DNA from: Branchiostoma floridae
Lineage: Eukaryota > Chordata > Leptocardii > Amphioxiformes > Branchiostomatidae
DNA length: 32,625 nucleotides
Direction of reading: 5' to 3'
Assembly: GCF_000003815.2 (NCBI RefSeq)
Contig: NW_023365720.1
Coordinates: 1 to 32,625 of the forward strand
The notes beneath the pieces were generated by a model that saw only the letters and a program-made list of their open reading frames with translations, searched no databases and was not told the origin of the DNA. How positions within the stretch are numbered: position 1 is the stretch's first letter; each line of letters begins with the position of its first letter. Shown here piece by piece: positions 1 to 9,684 of this stretch. A program made the translations under genes and the position numbers.

Positions 1-342
1 CCACACATCATAAGAACCGTGGCAGCACAACGAGAGAAACTGAAACAAGACACTGAACCATCACTGCAGTTCCAAAGACGATTCCACACCGCTTTTACCC
101 TGTACAAGCTCCTCAATGGACGCTGCCCTCCACATCTTCAAACCCTGGTGACCAGAATCCGGGCTGCCACTGAGTCACATTACTCCCTCAGGAACAGCGA
201 CCACCTGACATCTGAACTCATTAAGTCCACCAGAGACCAGAGAATATTCTTCTACAGAGCAACATCACCCTGGAACACCCTCCTTACTTCTACTCGCACT
301 GTCACAACTGCTGCTTCCTCCAAAAGAAAACTCCGCCTTTAA
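1..342 (+). pseudogene. C-terminal remnant of a non-LTR (LINE) reverse transcriptase ORF
   Basis: The frame is open from the window edge to the TAA at 340-342, so the ORF enters from outside and only its C-terminus is visible (about 113 residues). The residues include an RRFHTAFTLYKLLNGRCPPH stretch, then SLRNSDHL and a late SPWNTLL. In LINE ORF2 proteins of the CR1/L2/Jockey type, the region after the reverse-transcriptase domain typically reads as YK.LNG..P..L, then a .LRN. motif, then WN.LP before the stop. The match is to this spacing pattern; no catalytic residues are in the visible part. It would belong to a retrotransposon copy rather than a host gene. Whether the full element is intact cannot be seen. 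The GTG at 19 is not a real start. Confidence 0.7.
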
Positions 343-1526
343 TAGAAAACTCTGGGAATGTCTTAAGGGGACCCTTACAGGTGTATACAGTGACCCAGCA
401 TGACCTCTCGCTGTATATGTTGTTGTTGATAAATACTGTTGTAGAGTCTATTGTAGATACTATGACTACTTAGTGCTATGAGACTTAGTGCTCCAGCGGA
501 CGAGAAGGTAGAGAACTAATTACACACCCCTCCTTCACCATAAAAAAGTCATGTGCAGGTCAGGCAAACAGGCAAATAGCCTGTCTGCCTCCTCATCTGT
601 CAAATCGACAGGAGAAACAAAAAAAAAAAAAACAACTATGACTACTATATTACATCATGTTCTTTTTATGTACTTGATAATTATCCTGTCCTTGTCAAAT
701 TCCATTTGTAACCGTCCTAGTCTGTCAGCAGGGCTATCCCTGTGTAAAACCCACAGGCTGGTTGGGCAGTTCTGGTTGTGCGTACTGAACAGCCAGAACC
801 TATAAACAGATAAATAAAGAGACTGACCCACGTCATGTGCTCATCTGCATGCTGTGTCAAAGAGACTTAAATCCAGCCTTAGTATTCTGCAATGCAACTG
901 CGGGCAGTAAATTACTTGAGTTTCATCCTATGAAGAACTTTATTCCGTAATTTTAGAACTTTTCTATTTCCATGGCGTGGCACATAACATATGTTCTCGG
1001 TTATGATGGGTCTATATGTAGGTCAACAGCAAGTAACTCGAGAAATTGTCGATGGAACTTTGTGATTTTTGGTAGGTGTGTAGCGGTTGTGGAAAGGAAG
1101 GCCAAGTTCGAAAATGGTTTACCTGACGTTTTCCTACAGTACTGCAGCGAGCTTTGTAATTTTATGCGCCTGTTTGTGGACAGCATAACTCGTTATCAGA
1201 TAATTCTATAAATATATATAAGTAAATGGCTAACCTGTGAAGCTATAACACTAGCAAATAATCTACCAATGACATTGTATTGTGTGAGTAGACATTGGAG
1301 TCCCTCCTGAGCATAGTATTTTGGAAAAGTGCAGTGGGATATTGCCATGTTCTGTAACGTTATTTTCCAAGTACCTTTTGGCATTGTGCTTCAGGTTCTG
1401 GTTCTGAACTACTGCTGAGGTTCGCCAGGTGGCGTTCTGAACAATACACCTGATGGAAAACCGGTTTCTTACAAAGGTAATCTGCCACCAATGTTGCCAG
1501 ATGTCACTAGTGACGCTTTTCTGTTT
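343..1526. other. Non-coding stretch, probably LINE 3' UTR then unique intergenic DNA
   Basis: The first few hundred bases after the LINE stop codon are plausibly its 3' untranslated region, but no clear tail repeat marks its end. An A-rich run lies at 618-632 and an AATAAA at about 814-819. Short ORFs near 551-805 and 972-1211 (both strands) have no recognisable protein features. I see no gene. Confidence 0.4.
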
Positions 1527-1618
1527 ATATCGTGTGCAGTGACCCTTTGTAAGTTTGTGTATATATGGTGTGCAGTGACCTTTGTAATTTTGTGTTTATA
1601 CTGTGTGCAGTGACTCGT
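1527..1618 (+). repeat. Short tandem array, about three copies of a 35-36 bp unit
   Basis: The motif GTGTGCAGTGAC recurs at about 1532, 1568 and 1603, giving spacings of 36 and 35 bases. The intervening sequence is shared (a TTTGTAA-TTTGTGT-TATA core). The third copy is partial. This is a small minisatellite with no evident coding role. Confidence 0.75.
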
Positions 1619-2119
1619 TTTAAATTCATTTTTTTTTCAAATCAAGCTCGAGAAGGGCCTTTTCACCTTGGACGTCTTATCCAATCTGAGATAGACACAG
1701 CCAAATGGACCAAACTGCGTATGTGGTAATCACATGGTTCACTATCAGTCTCACTTTTCAAAGTTTAGGGGTCAAATTGTCAAAGAGGCGTTTTCTCCCT
1801 TCATCCAACTGCCAACAATTGTCTAGTTCTGGCTTGTGATCTGGTCTGTATTTCAGAAATATTACAATTATTGGACGGGCCGACTTCTCTCTCTCTCTCT
1901 CTCTTCGCAGCCAGGGGCTTAATTGCTAGCTCACAATAGGCTGGGCTTAATCGCAAAGGTGTTTTACTCAGGAATTTAACTCAAGTGACCTCCATACGAC
2001 TGTTACAAGTGTCTGGAGCGGCTGCTGTTTGGCGCTAACTCAGGTGACCTCAATACGACAGCAACTGGCCCAGGTGCGTCCAAAGGACTGTAGGTTTTGA
2101 ACCACCCCTGGAACGACCA
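1619..2119. other. Non-coding DNA with a CT microsatellite
   Basis: A short (CT)n tract lies at about 1885-1904. Two related segments (around 1980 and 2040) both contain CTCA-GTGACCTC-ATACGAC, a diverged local duplication. No gene is visible. Confidence 0.5.
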
Positions 2120-2362
2120 CTACTCTTTTGCATAAGCGTGGTGGGTTCTTTAACATGCTTAACGTCTGGCTCTCCTCAAACAGGGGACCTCCATTTAACA
2201 TCCTATCTGAGCTAGGTACTCATGAATTTTAACCCGAGTGAAGTGAGGAAAGTTGTGTAAAGTGCCTTTCCCAAGGACACAAGATCGGTCACACATCAAC
2301 GGATTAGAACCCAGGACCTCTGGTTCATGGGCCAAACATCCTGCCGTTATGCCAAACGACCC
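2120..2362 (-). mobile_element. tRNA-derived SINE, reverse orientation
   Basis: Read on the minus strand, the element begins near 2362 with a tRNA-like head. The A-box-like TGGCATAACGG is the complement of 2344-2354, and the B-box-like GGTTCTAATCC is the complement of 2301-2311. A body follows that closely matches the SINE at 31950-32215. Shared body motifs include CTTGTG-CCTT-GGAAAGGCACTT, the segment ending GTTAAATGGAGGTCCC, and the near-terminal AAAGAACCC. The two copies therefore belong to one family. The B box carries a T where pol III promoters usually have a purine, so this copy is probably inactive. Outer boundaries are approximate. Confidence 0.75.
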
Positions 2363-2899
2363 CAAAATAAAGTCTTCAAATGGCATATTTTTATTGGCAT
2401 CGATTATCTGACAGGTTTGCAGCTTTTAACTTACAAAGTAGGGTCTTAGTGGCTCCCCCCCACCCCCTCCGTATTAAGATAATTTCTTATCAGACCCAAA
2501 GTGTTCAGGCTTATAGTTTTACATCATGCGGAATACAACTAAATTTATTAAGTAAAAGTTATGTTTTCCTACTTGAGGGGAAAAGTCAGCTTTTGACCTA
2601 ACAGCGTGTAGTTTCAGTTATTCTCCTAAGGAGTTTGTCTCCAGCAAGCAATACTATAAAAATCTGACACAAAGACAACAGACACAGGTGTGTGGTTCCA
2701 AAACTGCACATCTTATATTAAAAAGTTTCAAAGCAAATGCACATAAAGAATATATGTAACTAAGCGATCAGTTGTAGTTGTGAGTTCAGCAAGACATCAC
2801 TTCTCTGGATTTAGTACATGATGGTATCTCTTCTCTGTCTTCTCATGGGGATATCTGTGTTAATCTCACAATTATTACTGACACAAAATTCCGCAGCAC
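2363..2899. other. Unique sequence preceding the duplicated units
   Basis: This stretch is not shared with units 2 and 3. Homology to them begins abruptly at 2900 (CTGTAAAAGATG). On the minus strand the junction reads CTTTTACAG followed by an open stretch of about 28 codons, which resembles a splice acceptor. However, the duplicated units have a different sequence after the same CTTTTACAG, so the resemblance may be coincidental. No confident gene. Confidence 0.4.
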
Positions 2900-3979
2900 C
2901 TGTAAAAGATGAACTATCGGAAGTTCGAAAATGAGAACAGGCACGTAACCTATGTAAGCATTCTGCAGACGTACATGTAATTTTAGTTTCCTGCAGTAAT
3001 TGTAGTGGGTCAGATATGTAGAGAAAGTAAACATCTGACAAGGGTGTGGCTATCTTGAAATTATCTCGGTCAGTCATAGAAATCTAAGTAACAAATTAAG
3101 ACATTTGGATTTTTTTCTTTTATGAATCTGCACAAGATGATATATTTTACCTTTGTGCCAAATTTCAACTCAATCGATTAAAAAAAATAACCTGTTATAA
3201 AACCAAAGTCGTTCACAATTTTGTCACTGTATTGTTGTCATTTAGAGCAGAAATGCTGTTATTCTGTACGTTGTTTGCTTAACATTTCTTTGACAAATAA
3301 AGTTTCGCGCACTTGTATGTTATTGTGCGTACTGAAAAAAAAATCACCTTTTCTTTCCAGCTATCTTCTATACATACCACAATATAATTAGCATCTTCCC
3401 CTTGTTAGACTTATCACCAAGCAAAAACCGTAGTAGCACATTTCTGTCCTATCTCTATACTGTATTAGCAGGTCAAGAAGCAGCTAATTAAGAACAGATC
3501 GATATTTTGTGTACATCGTTTCCTTGCCTATCGTATACATTTCTCTGAGCATCATCAGATAAAACTTGTTGGAACTTAAAGCTTTCGCAGACTTTTGCGT
3601 TATTGTGTGGATTTGTTGTTTGTTATAGACTTAGCCCGATATGGCAAAAATGTGCAATAAAGGTCTTCATTCATTGTCTGTGTCTGTGCGGTAAAGAATC
3701 CACTCTCCGTTTCCACACATTTTCCCACAACATGGTGAATCGTAACAGATTTCGCACATATATACATTCGATCGCACACGCGCCATCCAATTCTATCGTA
3801 GGTACCTAGTAGATGTTGTCTGTTACTTTCCTGCAATAGTTGCTGGTTAAGCACATATCTAGTGTTAACATACAACTTCCTTTCATAAACATGTCACTGC
3901 ATTCTTTTTAAAGTTGTCTACTCTTTTGGTGGTGAGTAAGACACCAATAACCATTGACAGACAAGTTTCGTTCACAAAC

Positions 3980-4194
3980 GTGCGATTTTCGCACTTGTCT
4001 TCAAGCGGGTGTGACAAGCCCGGTATTTAATAGACAAGTCTCTAAGTCAGTACCAACATCTACAATGACTCATTTGCATAATTGTCTTACACCTTGGAGT
4101 ATATGTTTCAGTCCCCGCAAGCCCTCCTCATTCATTCCCGCCAGCCGTGACCTCAGAGTGACATCGTGACGTGATCTGCATATCTAGAAATTCT
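3980..4194 (+). promoter_or_regulatory. Probable promoter and 5' noncoding exon of peptide gene copy 1
   Basis: In order: a perfect hairpin GTGCGATTTTCGCAC (3980-3994), a TATA-like TATTTAA (4024-4030), an initiator-like TCAGTAC (around 4047), a consensus AP-1 site TGACTCA (4066-4072) overlapping a perfect octamer ATTTGCAT (4072-4079), and a CRE-like TGACGTGA (4167-4174). A strong splice donor follows, TCT then GTAAGT at 4195. All elements recur in the other two units. The inference is a noncoding first exon ending at 4194, spliced to an acceptor just before the coding ATG. The start of transcription is uncertain. A second TATA-like ATAAATA at 4724-4730 leaves open a shorter unspliced 5' end. 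Confidence 0.5.
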
Positions 4195-4369
4195 GTAAGT
4201 ATCAAACTCTCTCACCAACATGTTTTGTGGATTTTGATTTAGTATTCTCAATCGCTTTTACTTTGTACGTACCCTTAAAGGCGGGTCTGGAATAGAGATG
4301 GACTTGTTTTGTGAGGAATTGTTAAAAACGTGCACATTAAATCACTGATCCAAATCGGTTCCAAAAGTA

Positions 4370-4537
4370 AGGCTTAGCTTTCGGGAGGAAAAGGTGACAT
4401 AAAAGACATCACAGCCCACAAAATTTCAACATAAGATTAATTGACATATTTTGTGTATATTTCTAGGTATACATTTTGATTTTTTGTTCTTTAAACATCC
4501 CGGGCCGGGCACCTGTTTGGAAATGTGACCTAAGCCT
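4370..4537. mobile_element. MITE-like inverted-repeat element, left arm deleted (unit 1)
   Basis: The right arm (about 4498-4537) contains CCCGGGCCGGGCACC then GGAAATGTGACCTAAGCCT. In units 2 and 3 the same place holds a 202-bp element whose left arm is the near-exact inverse. Here the left arm is reduced to AGGCTTAG, about 34 bases shorter. It lies in the presumed first intron of gene copy 1. No coding capacity, so it would be non-autonomous. Confidence 0.8.
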
Positions 4538-4795
4538 GAAATGTTGTCTAAATCTAAGAAAATCTTATAGTTCTTCGTCGACTGGTTGATATGTTGTTGA
4601 CTTCCGAACAGAACAGGGCTAGTTTCTTGTGTTAGCTAGAGCCATATGAAAAGTTTTTTTTTTTTGGCCGATTGATCCCTGCAGTTTGTTTGGCAGATGG
4701 TAGTCTTAAAGCTTACCACAACGATAAATACATTTCCGCCGAATAATCCTGATCATCATTTTGTTTCCCCTCCCCACATCGGCTGAAGCTACACC

Positions 4796-5309
4796 ATGAA
4801 GCTGTTTGTCTGCATGATGCTGGCGACGATGATTGTCATGGCAACGCTGATCGACGACTCCGAGGGATGGAGGCGTCGGCGCAGGCGCAGGAGGTCGAGC
4901 GGGTCGAGCGGTGGATGTCTGACCTTGGATGCAGATGGTACGTTTGGTCATCACAAATATTCAGACAGGCATGTTGATTTAATATAGACGTTGCATGTTA
5001 GCCACAACGCAAACATTGCTGTTTTAGTGTTTACAATAATCTTGGTCAATGATTTTCTGCACTACACATTGAATCAGTGCCATCCTGGCTCGATGTACTT
5101 ATATCATCATTTGTCACAGTACAGCTGTCTCATGATAATTCTGTCTTTCCTTTACCCGTCCAGCTGACTCAGAGTTGAGGGAGGTTGTGGAAGAGGCGAG
5201 GTCGCTCCTGGAGGAACTTGATGAGGCCAGTGAACACTTGGATACTAAACAAGTGGAGAACACACTCGCGGATCAGGAAGAAGGTCGAACGAGAAGGAGT
5301 CTCCAGTAA
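4796..5309 (+). CDS. Secreted polyarginine peptide precursor, copy 1 (R8 form)
   Basis: The coding exons are 4796-4937 and 5164-5309, giving 95 residues. The intron (4938-5163) is 226 bp, phase 1, with donor G-GTACGT and acceptor TTTCCTTTACCCGTCCAG. The ATG has A at -3. Residues 1-24 look like a signal peptide (core LFVCMMLATMIVMATLI), with likely cleavage after Gly24. The rest is Trp25, Arg26-33 (eight in a row), a SSGSSGG linker, a single Cys41, and an acidic segment at about 45-88. That segment has 17 Asp/Glu against three Arg/Lys, with a heptad-like pattern L52, V56, A59, L63, L66, L73. A furin-type RTRR (89-92) follows, then SLQ. The family is not recognised. The cationic-plus-acidic layout resembles tunicate and fish antimicrobial peptide precursors, so host defence is a reasonable guess; a processed signalling peptide or nucleic-acid binder is also possible. 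Unlike copies 2 and 3, the acceptor next to the ATG reads GG (4781-4782) instead of AG. Other AGs remain at 4683-4684, 4695-4696 and 4787-4788. Confidence 0.8.
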
Positions 5310-5756
5310 GAAATTGTATAAAATTGAAACTGATTTAGAACCAAAGGACGATTAGTCGGCAATTTATTTTCTCGGATGGAATATCTTTTGTCTCGTATGA
5401 CTCATGTAACAAGAAATGTTATTCAAATCAAAGAGAATGCCACTTGAAATGGTAAAGCAGCTTTGCGTCTAATATTGGATATGATCTGTTGACTTACAAA
5501 TCACTCGGAAAAAGTGAAGAGAGAGACTCTCGATCGAGGAATTTAGTCAAGTTAAAACTGGTTTAGAAGTTCATAAGACGATTTGATTTTTCCTGGATTG
5601 AATTAGTTTTGTCTCTTATTTTCTCTCTCCTTTTACACAACATGCAATGTTCGTCATCTCAATTCAAAGGCAATGTCACTAATAATGAAGTGAATCTGTT
5701 TAAACAGTAATTTATAGTGAAATATTGCGTTTTCATTTTTGTGATCTTGCTGGTTC

Positions 5757-5762
5757 AATAAA
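5757..5762 (+). terminator. AATAAA polyadenylation signal, gene copy 1
   Basis: The canonical AATAAA sits in TTCAATAAAAC, about 450 bases past the stop codon. It is preserved at the equivalent position in units 2 and 3 although the surrounding 3' UTR has diverged. It predicts a 3' UTR of roughly 470 bases. Confidence 0.7.
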
Positions 5763-5889
5763 ACATTGACAAACTTGCGATTCATTTTTCTATTTCTATT
5801 AATTCATGCATCATTCAGTATCACCTTACTATCTATATACAAAGTTAAAAGTAGAAGGTTGTCAGTCATCTTAAGTAAATCAAGTGGTT

Positions 5890-6240
5890 ATTGTCGTACC
5901 CTTACCGTGCCCGTCCCGTTCTATGCCTATGCAGGCACGGAATGGGACACAACATGACTGTTCAGGTCTGTGCTCCTATAATCAGGAGAATCAGACTTTC
6001 TTGGTCTTTAAATACTTGATAATTGTGGGAACTGGCGTAAATGAGCAGTCTAAGCAAGAAATAGCGAGTTGAAATAGTAAACAACAGTTCAAACAACTCG
6101 CCAGATTATATGTGCCACTGTATGTAGAGCAGTGACCACCAATCAGTATCCCCTCTCCTTATAATGTAAAAAATGGCAAAAAGAAGCTGTCAAAAGTCAC
6201 CTACTCGAAGTTTCGTCCTTGGAAAACTAACATTGAGAGG
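5890..6240. other. Unit 1-specific 3' flank
   Basis: This replaces the roughly 700 bp found after the same point in units 2 and 3. It contains a small inverted repeat CGTGCC...GGCACG around 5906-5940. No coding potential is recognised. Confidence 0.5.
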
Positions 6241-6358
6241 GTAGCCCGGCCTCTAAAATATCTTCTTCTCATTTTCAACTTTTGGAAACATTCTGACCGC
6301 CGGAACACATGTACACGTGATTTGCAGCCAAACACAACTGAAATTGTTGCAGTCTAAT

Positions 6359-6457
6359 TTTTATGTGTATGACTAGACTGTAAATTTTGTTGTATATACA
6401 TTGCCATACATTGTCACTGATGCAATTGTTGCGCAATAAATCATCTAACTATCTATC
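6359..6457 (+). mobile_element. Retrotransposon 3' end (unit 1 copy)
   Basis: The segment TGTATATACATTGCCATACA through GCGCAATAAA ends in degenerate ATCT repeats (TCATCTAACTATCTATC). An AATAAA-like signal followed by a short tandem repeat is how many invertebrate LINE or SINE 3' ends look. The same sequence is in units 2 and 3 with cleaner ATCT repeats, so it predates the duplications. Confidence 0.5.
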
Positions 6458-8747
6458 AAAACATGGTGACCTTTGACCCCATCTGGCATTAGAATGACAG
6501 CTCTAAAAAAAACTTCTTTCTATTGTTCCAGGCACCCAAAACAGGCTTGAAAGTATGGTTTTTCAACATAATAAAAACCTACAACCCTTACCTGTAGTAT
6601 ACAGCTCAAAAATGCCAACATTTCCAAAGAAAAGCACATCTTCTGTTACCTTTAAAAATCAATACTGTATGGACTCACCGGGGACCTTCTGCGCAGTCGT
6701 CAATTAGGGTCATCGCCCTGTAGTTGGAACGGAAATGGTATTCTTCACTGACTACTGTACAGTATGCTCATAATAATTATAACACACACGTGTAAGTTCC
6801 AACATGTTATGTTGTCCATGTAAAAGAAATGCTATGTAGACATGGCTTCCAAACTGTTTGGCTCAACCCTGCCTTGAATGCCAATCAGTTTGGAAATCTA
6901 TTCAAAAATCGCCTGATAAACACATTTCTCTCTGGCTGGAGACAAGAAATAAGAAGTCTAAGCAAACTAAGTACTTACTGCAGAATCAAATAAGATTTGT
7001 CTTGAAGATTACCTTGTAACCGCGTATACCGTTCGAAACAAATATTTTTGCAATATCGTCACGAAAATAGTGCCCACTCCTTACAAATCCAAAAGGGTAG
7101 ACACTATAACACACCAGCCAATGAGAGACTGTGTCTAACATGCCATGATGATATTGAAAATGAATATCCCGCTTTATAATGGATTGTCCAACGTACGATA
7201 GAGAGAGACAAAAATTGTTACAATCTAAATGCAAGTCTGATGCAATGTTACCACATTAGACAGAATTGTTAAATATGTAAATATCATATAACTTTTACAC
7301 AAAGATAAAGCAATCCTCTTGAGATTGAAGTATCTCAACTTGTCGATCAAGTTTTTATGAGCGACTGAGTTGATTTCAGAAGGGCCACACGCTTTGAAGT
7401 CGGCGGTTTAAGTTTAAGTTAGATCAATATTCAGGGTACAGGATATGCGACGTGTCGATTAAAAGATTCTGTTGTATACTTTCCAATAAACTAAGACGAA
7501 TCCCATTTTGTACTCCTCTTGGCTTTAACACACCTAATTACTATGCCAAGGTTTGTTTCTTTCGGCTAACGGAAATTTAGTCTAAAATTAAAATATTCAA
7601 TTAACAAATCACGTGTCCGGCTCTAAATTCAACGGGATCCGCTGTCATATTCTATGCAATCCACCTATCAGCTGTAAAAGATGAACTATCGGAAGTTCGA
7701 AAATGAGAACAGGCACGTAACCTATGTAAGCATTCTGCAGACGTACATGTAATTTTAGTTTCCTGCAGTAATTGTAGTGGGTCAGATATGTAGAGAAAGT
7801 AAACATCTGACAAGGGTGTGGCTATCTTGAAATTATCTCGGTCAGTCATAGAAATCTAAGTAACAAATTAAGACATTTGGATTTTTTTCTTTTATGAATC
7901 TGCACAAGAGGATATATTTTACCTTTGTGCCAAATTTCAACTCAATCGATGAAAAAAATTAAGCTGTTATAAAACCAATGACGTTCACAATTCTATCACT
8001 GTATTGTTATCATTTAGAGCAGAAATGCTGTTATTCTGTACGTTGTTTGCTTAACATTTCTTTGACAAATAAAGTTTCGCGCCCTTGTATGTTATTGTGC
8101 GTACTGAAAAAAATCACCTTTTCTTTCCAGCTATCTTCTATAAACACCACAATATAATTAGCATCTTCCCCTTGTTAGACTTATCACCAAGCAAAAACCG
8201 TAGGAGCACATTTCTGTCCTATCTCTATACTGTATTATCAGGTCAAGAAGCAGCTAATTAAGAACAGATCGATATTTTGTGTACATCGTTTCCTTGTCTA
8301 TCGTATACATTTCTCTGAGCATCATCAGATAAAACTTGTTGGAACTTAAAGCTTTCGCAGACTTTTGCGTTATTGTGTGGACTTGTTGTTTGTTATAGAC
8401 TTAGCCCGATATGGCAAAAATGTGCAATAAAGGTCTTCATTCATTGTCTGTGTCTGTGCGGTAAAGAATCCACTCTCCGTTTCCACACATTTTCCCACAA
8501 CATGGTGAATCGTAACAGATTTCGCACATATACATTCGATCGCACACGCGCCATCCAATTCTATCGTAGGTACCTAGTAGTTGTTGTCTGTTACTTTCCT
8601 GCAATAGTTGCTGGTCAAGCACATATCTAGTGTTAACATACAACTTCCTTTCATAAACATGTCACTGCATTCTTTTTAAAGTTGTCTACTCTTTTGGTGG
8701 TGAGTAAGACACCAATAACCATTGACAGACAAGTTTCGTTCACAAAC

Positions 8748-8962
8748 GTGCGATTTTCGCACTTGTCTTCAAGCGGGTGTGACAAGCCCGGTATTTAATA
8801 GACAAGTCTCTAAGTCAGTACCAACATCTACAATGACTCATTTGCATAATTGTCTTACACTTTGGAGTATATGTTTCCGTCCCCGCAATCCCTCCTCATT
8901 CATTCCCGCCAGCCGTGACCTCAGAGTGACATCGTGACGTGATCTACATATCCAGAAATTCT
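8748..8962 (+). promoter_or_regulatory. Probable promoter and 5' noncoding exon of peptide gene copy 2
   Basis: Same arrangement as in unit 1: hairpin GTGCGATTTTCGCAC (8748-8762), TATTTAA (8792-8798), AP-1 site TGACTCA (8834-8840) overlapping octamer ATTTGCAT (8840-8847), and splice donor GTAAGT at 8963. The matching acceptor next to the ATG is intact here: pyrimidine-rich TTTCCCCTCCCCACATCAG ending at 9671. The start site is inferred only. Confidence 0.5.
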
Positions 8963-9137
8963 GTAAGTATCGAACTCTCTCACCAACATGTTTTGTGGAT
9001 TTTGATTTAGTATTCTCAATCGCTTTTACTTTGTACGTACCCTTAAAGGCGGGTCTGGAATAGAGATGGACTTGTTTTGTGAGGAATTGTTTAAAACGTG
9101 CACATTAAATCACTGATCCAAATCGGTTCCAAAAGTA

Positions 9138-9339
9138 AGGCTTAGGTCACATTTCCAAACCGGGGCCCGGCCGGGCAGCTTTCGGGAGGAAAAAGATGAT
9201 ATAACAGACATCACAGCCCACAAATTTTCAACATAAGATTAATTGACATATTTTGTGTATATTTCTAGGTATACATTTTGATTTTTTGTTCTTTAAACAT
9301 CCCGGGCCGGGCACCTGTTTGGAAATGTGACCTAAGCCT
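9138..9339. mobile_element. MITE-like element with complete long inverted repeats (unit 2)
   Basis: The left arm AGGCTTAGGTCACATTTCC continues through AAACCGGGGCCCGGCCGGG. The right arm is its near-perfect inverse and ends in AAATGTGACCTAAGCCT. The arms are about 38 bp with one or two mismatches and enclose about 125 bp. It has no ORF and would fold into a long hairpin. It sits in the presumed first intron. Confidence 0.85.
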
Positions 9340-9403
9340 GAAATGTTGTCTAAATCTAAGAAAATCTTATAGTTCTTCGTCGACTGGTTGATATGTTGTT
9401 GAC

Positions 9404-9503
9404 NNNNNNNNNNNNNNNNNNNNNNNNNNNNNNNNNNNNNNNNNNNNNNNNNNNNNNNNNNNNNNNNNNNNNNNNNNNNNNNNNNNNNNNNNNNNNNNNN
9501 NNN
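9404..9503. other. Assembly gap of 100 N
   Basis: Exactly 100 N, the usual placeholder for a gap of unknown size. In units 1 and 3 the flanks (TGTTGAC and AGGGCTAG) are separated by only 13 bases (TTCCGAACAGAAC). The true missing sequence is therefore probably about 13 bp. Confidence 0.98.
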
Positions 9504-9684
9504 AGGGCTAGTTTCTTGTGTTAGCTAGAGCCATATGAAAAGTTTGTTTTTTTTGGCCGATTGATCCCTGCAGTTTGTTTGGCAGATGGTAGTCTTAAAG
9601 CTTACCACAACGATAAATACATTTCCGCCGAATAATCCTGATCATCATTTTGTTTCCCCTCCCCACATCAGCTGAAGCTACACC

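Larger units (their letters stand above)
2900..7289 (+). repeat. Segmental duplication unit 1
   Basis: This is the first of three tandem units. It aligns to unit 2 from 7672 and to unit 3 from 18028. It carries promoter, gene copy 1 and 3' flank in the same order as the others. It lacks the roughly 380-bp leader found at the start of units 2 and 3. Its 3' flank diverges between about 5890 and 6240. It then rejoins the shared sequence (GTAGCCCGGCCTCTAAAAT at about 6240) and runs to 7289. The shared segments 3005-3600 and 6460-7250 contain no recognisable gene. Confidence 0.9.

Noticed and set aside
2811-3077. 88-codon minus-strand ORF beginning MTDRDNF, also partly in units 2 and 3
   Set aside because: The C-terminal part changes completely at the duplication boundary and no partner exons or polyadenylation signal are visible. 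The acceptor-like CTTTTACAG is not enough.
3600-3875. Minus-strand ORF of 91 codons with counterparts in units 2 and 3
   Set aside because: A two-base indel in the ATATAT tract shifts the frame between unit 1 and units 2 and 3, so the reading frame is not maintained.
3954-4169. 71-codon ORF conserved in all three units upstream of the peptide gene
   Set aside because: Conservation is explained by the recent duplication. The few differences change amino acids (P/L, S/R, K/N), and the ORF covers the TATA-like and AP-1/octamer region. At most a short upstream ORF from 4065 could lie in the 5' UTR.
4706-4954. 82-codon minus-strand ORF opposite the first coding exon, present in all three units
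   Set aside because: It is the antisense shadow of the arginine-rich exon (CGN and AGG codons read as Pro/Ala on the other strand) and runs across the splice donor of the real gene.
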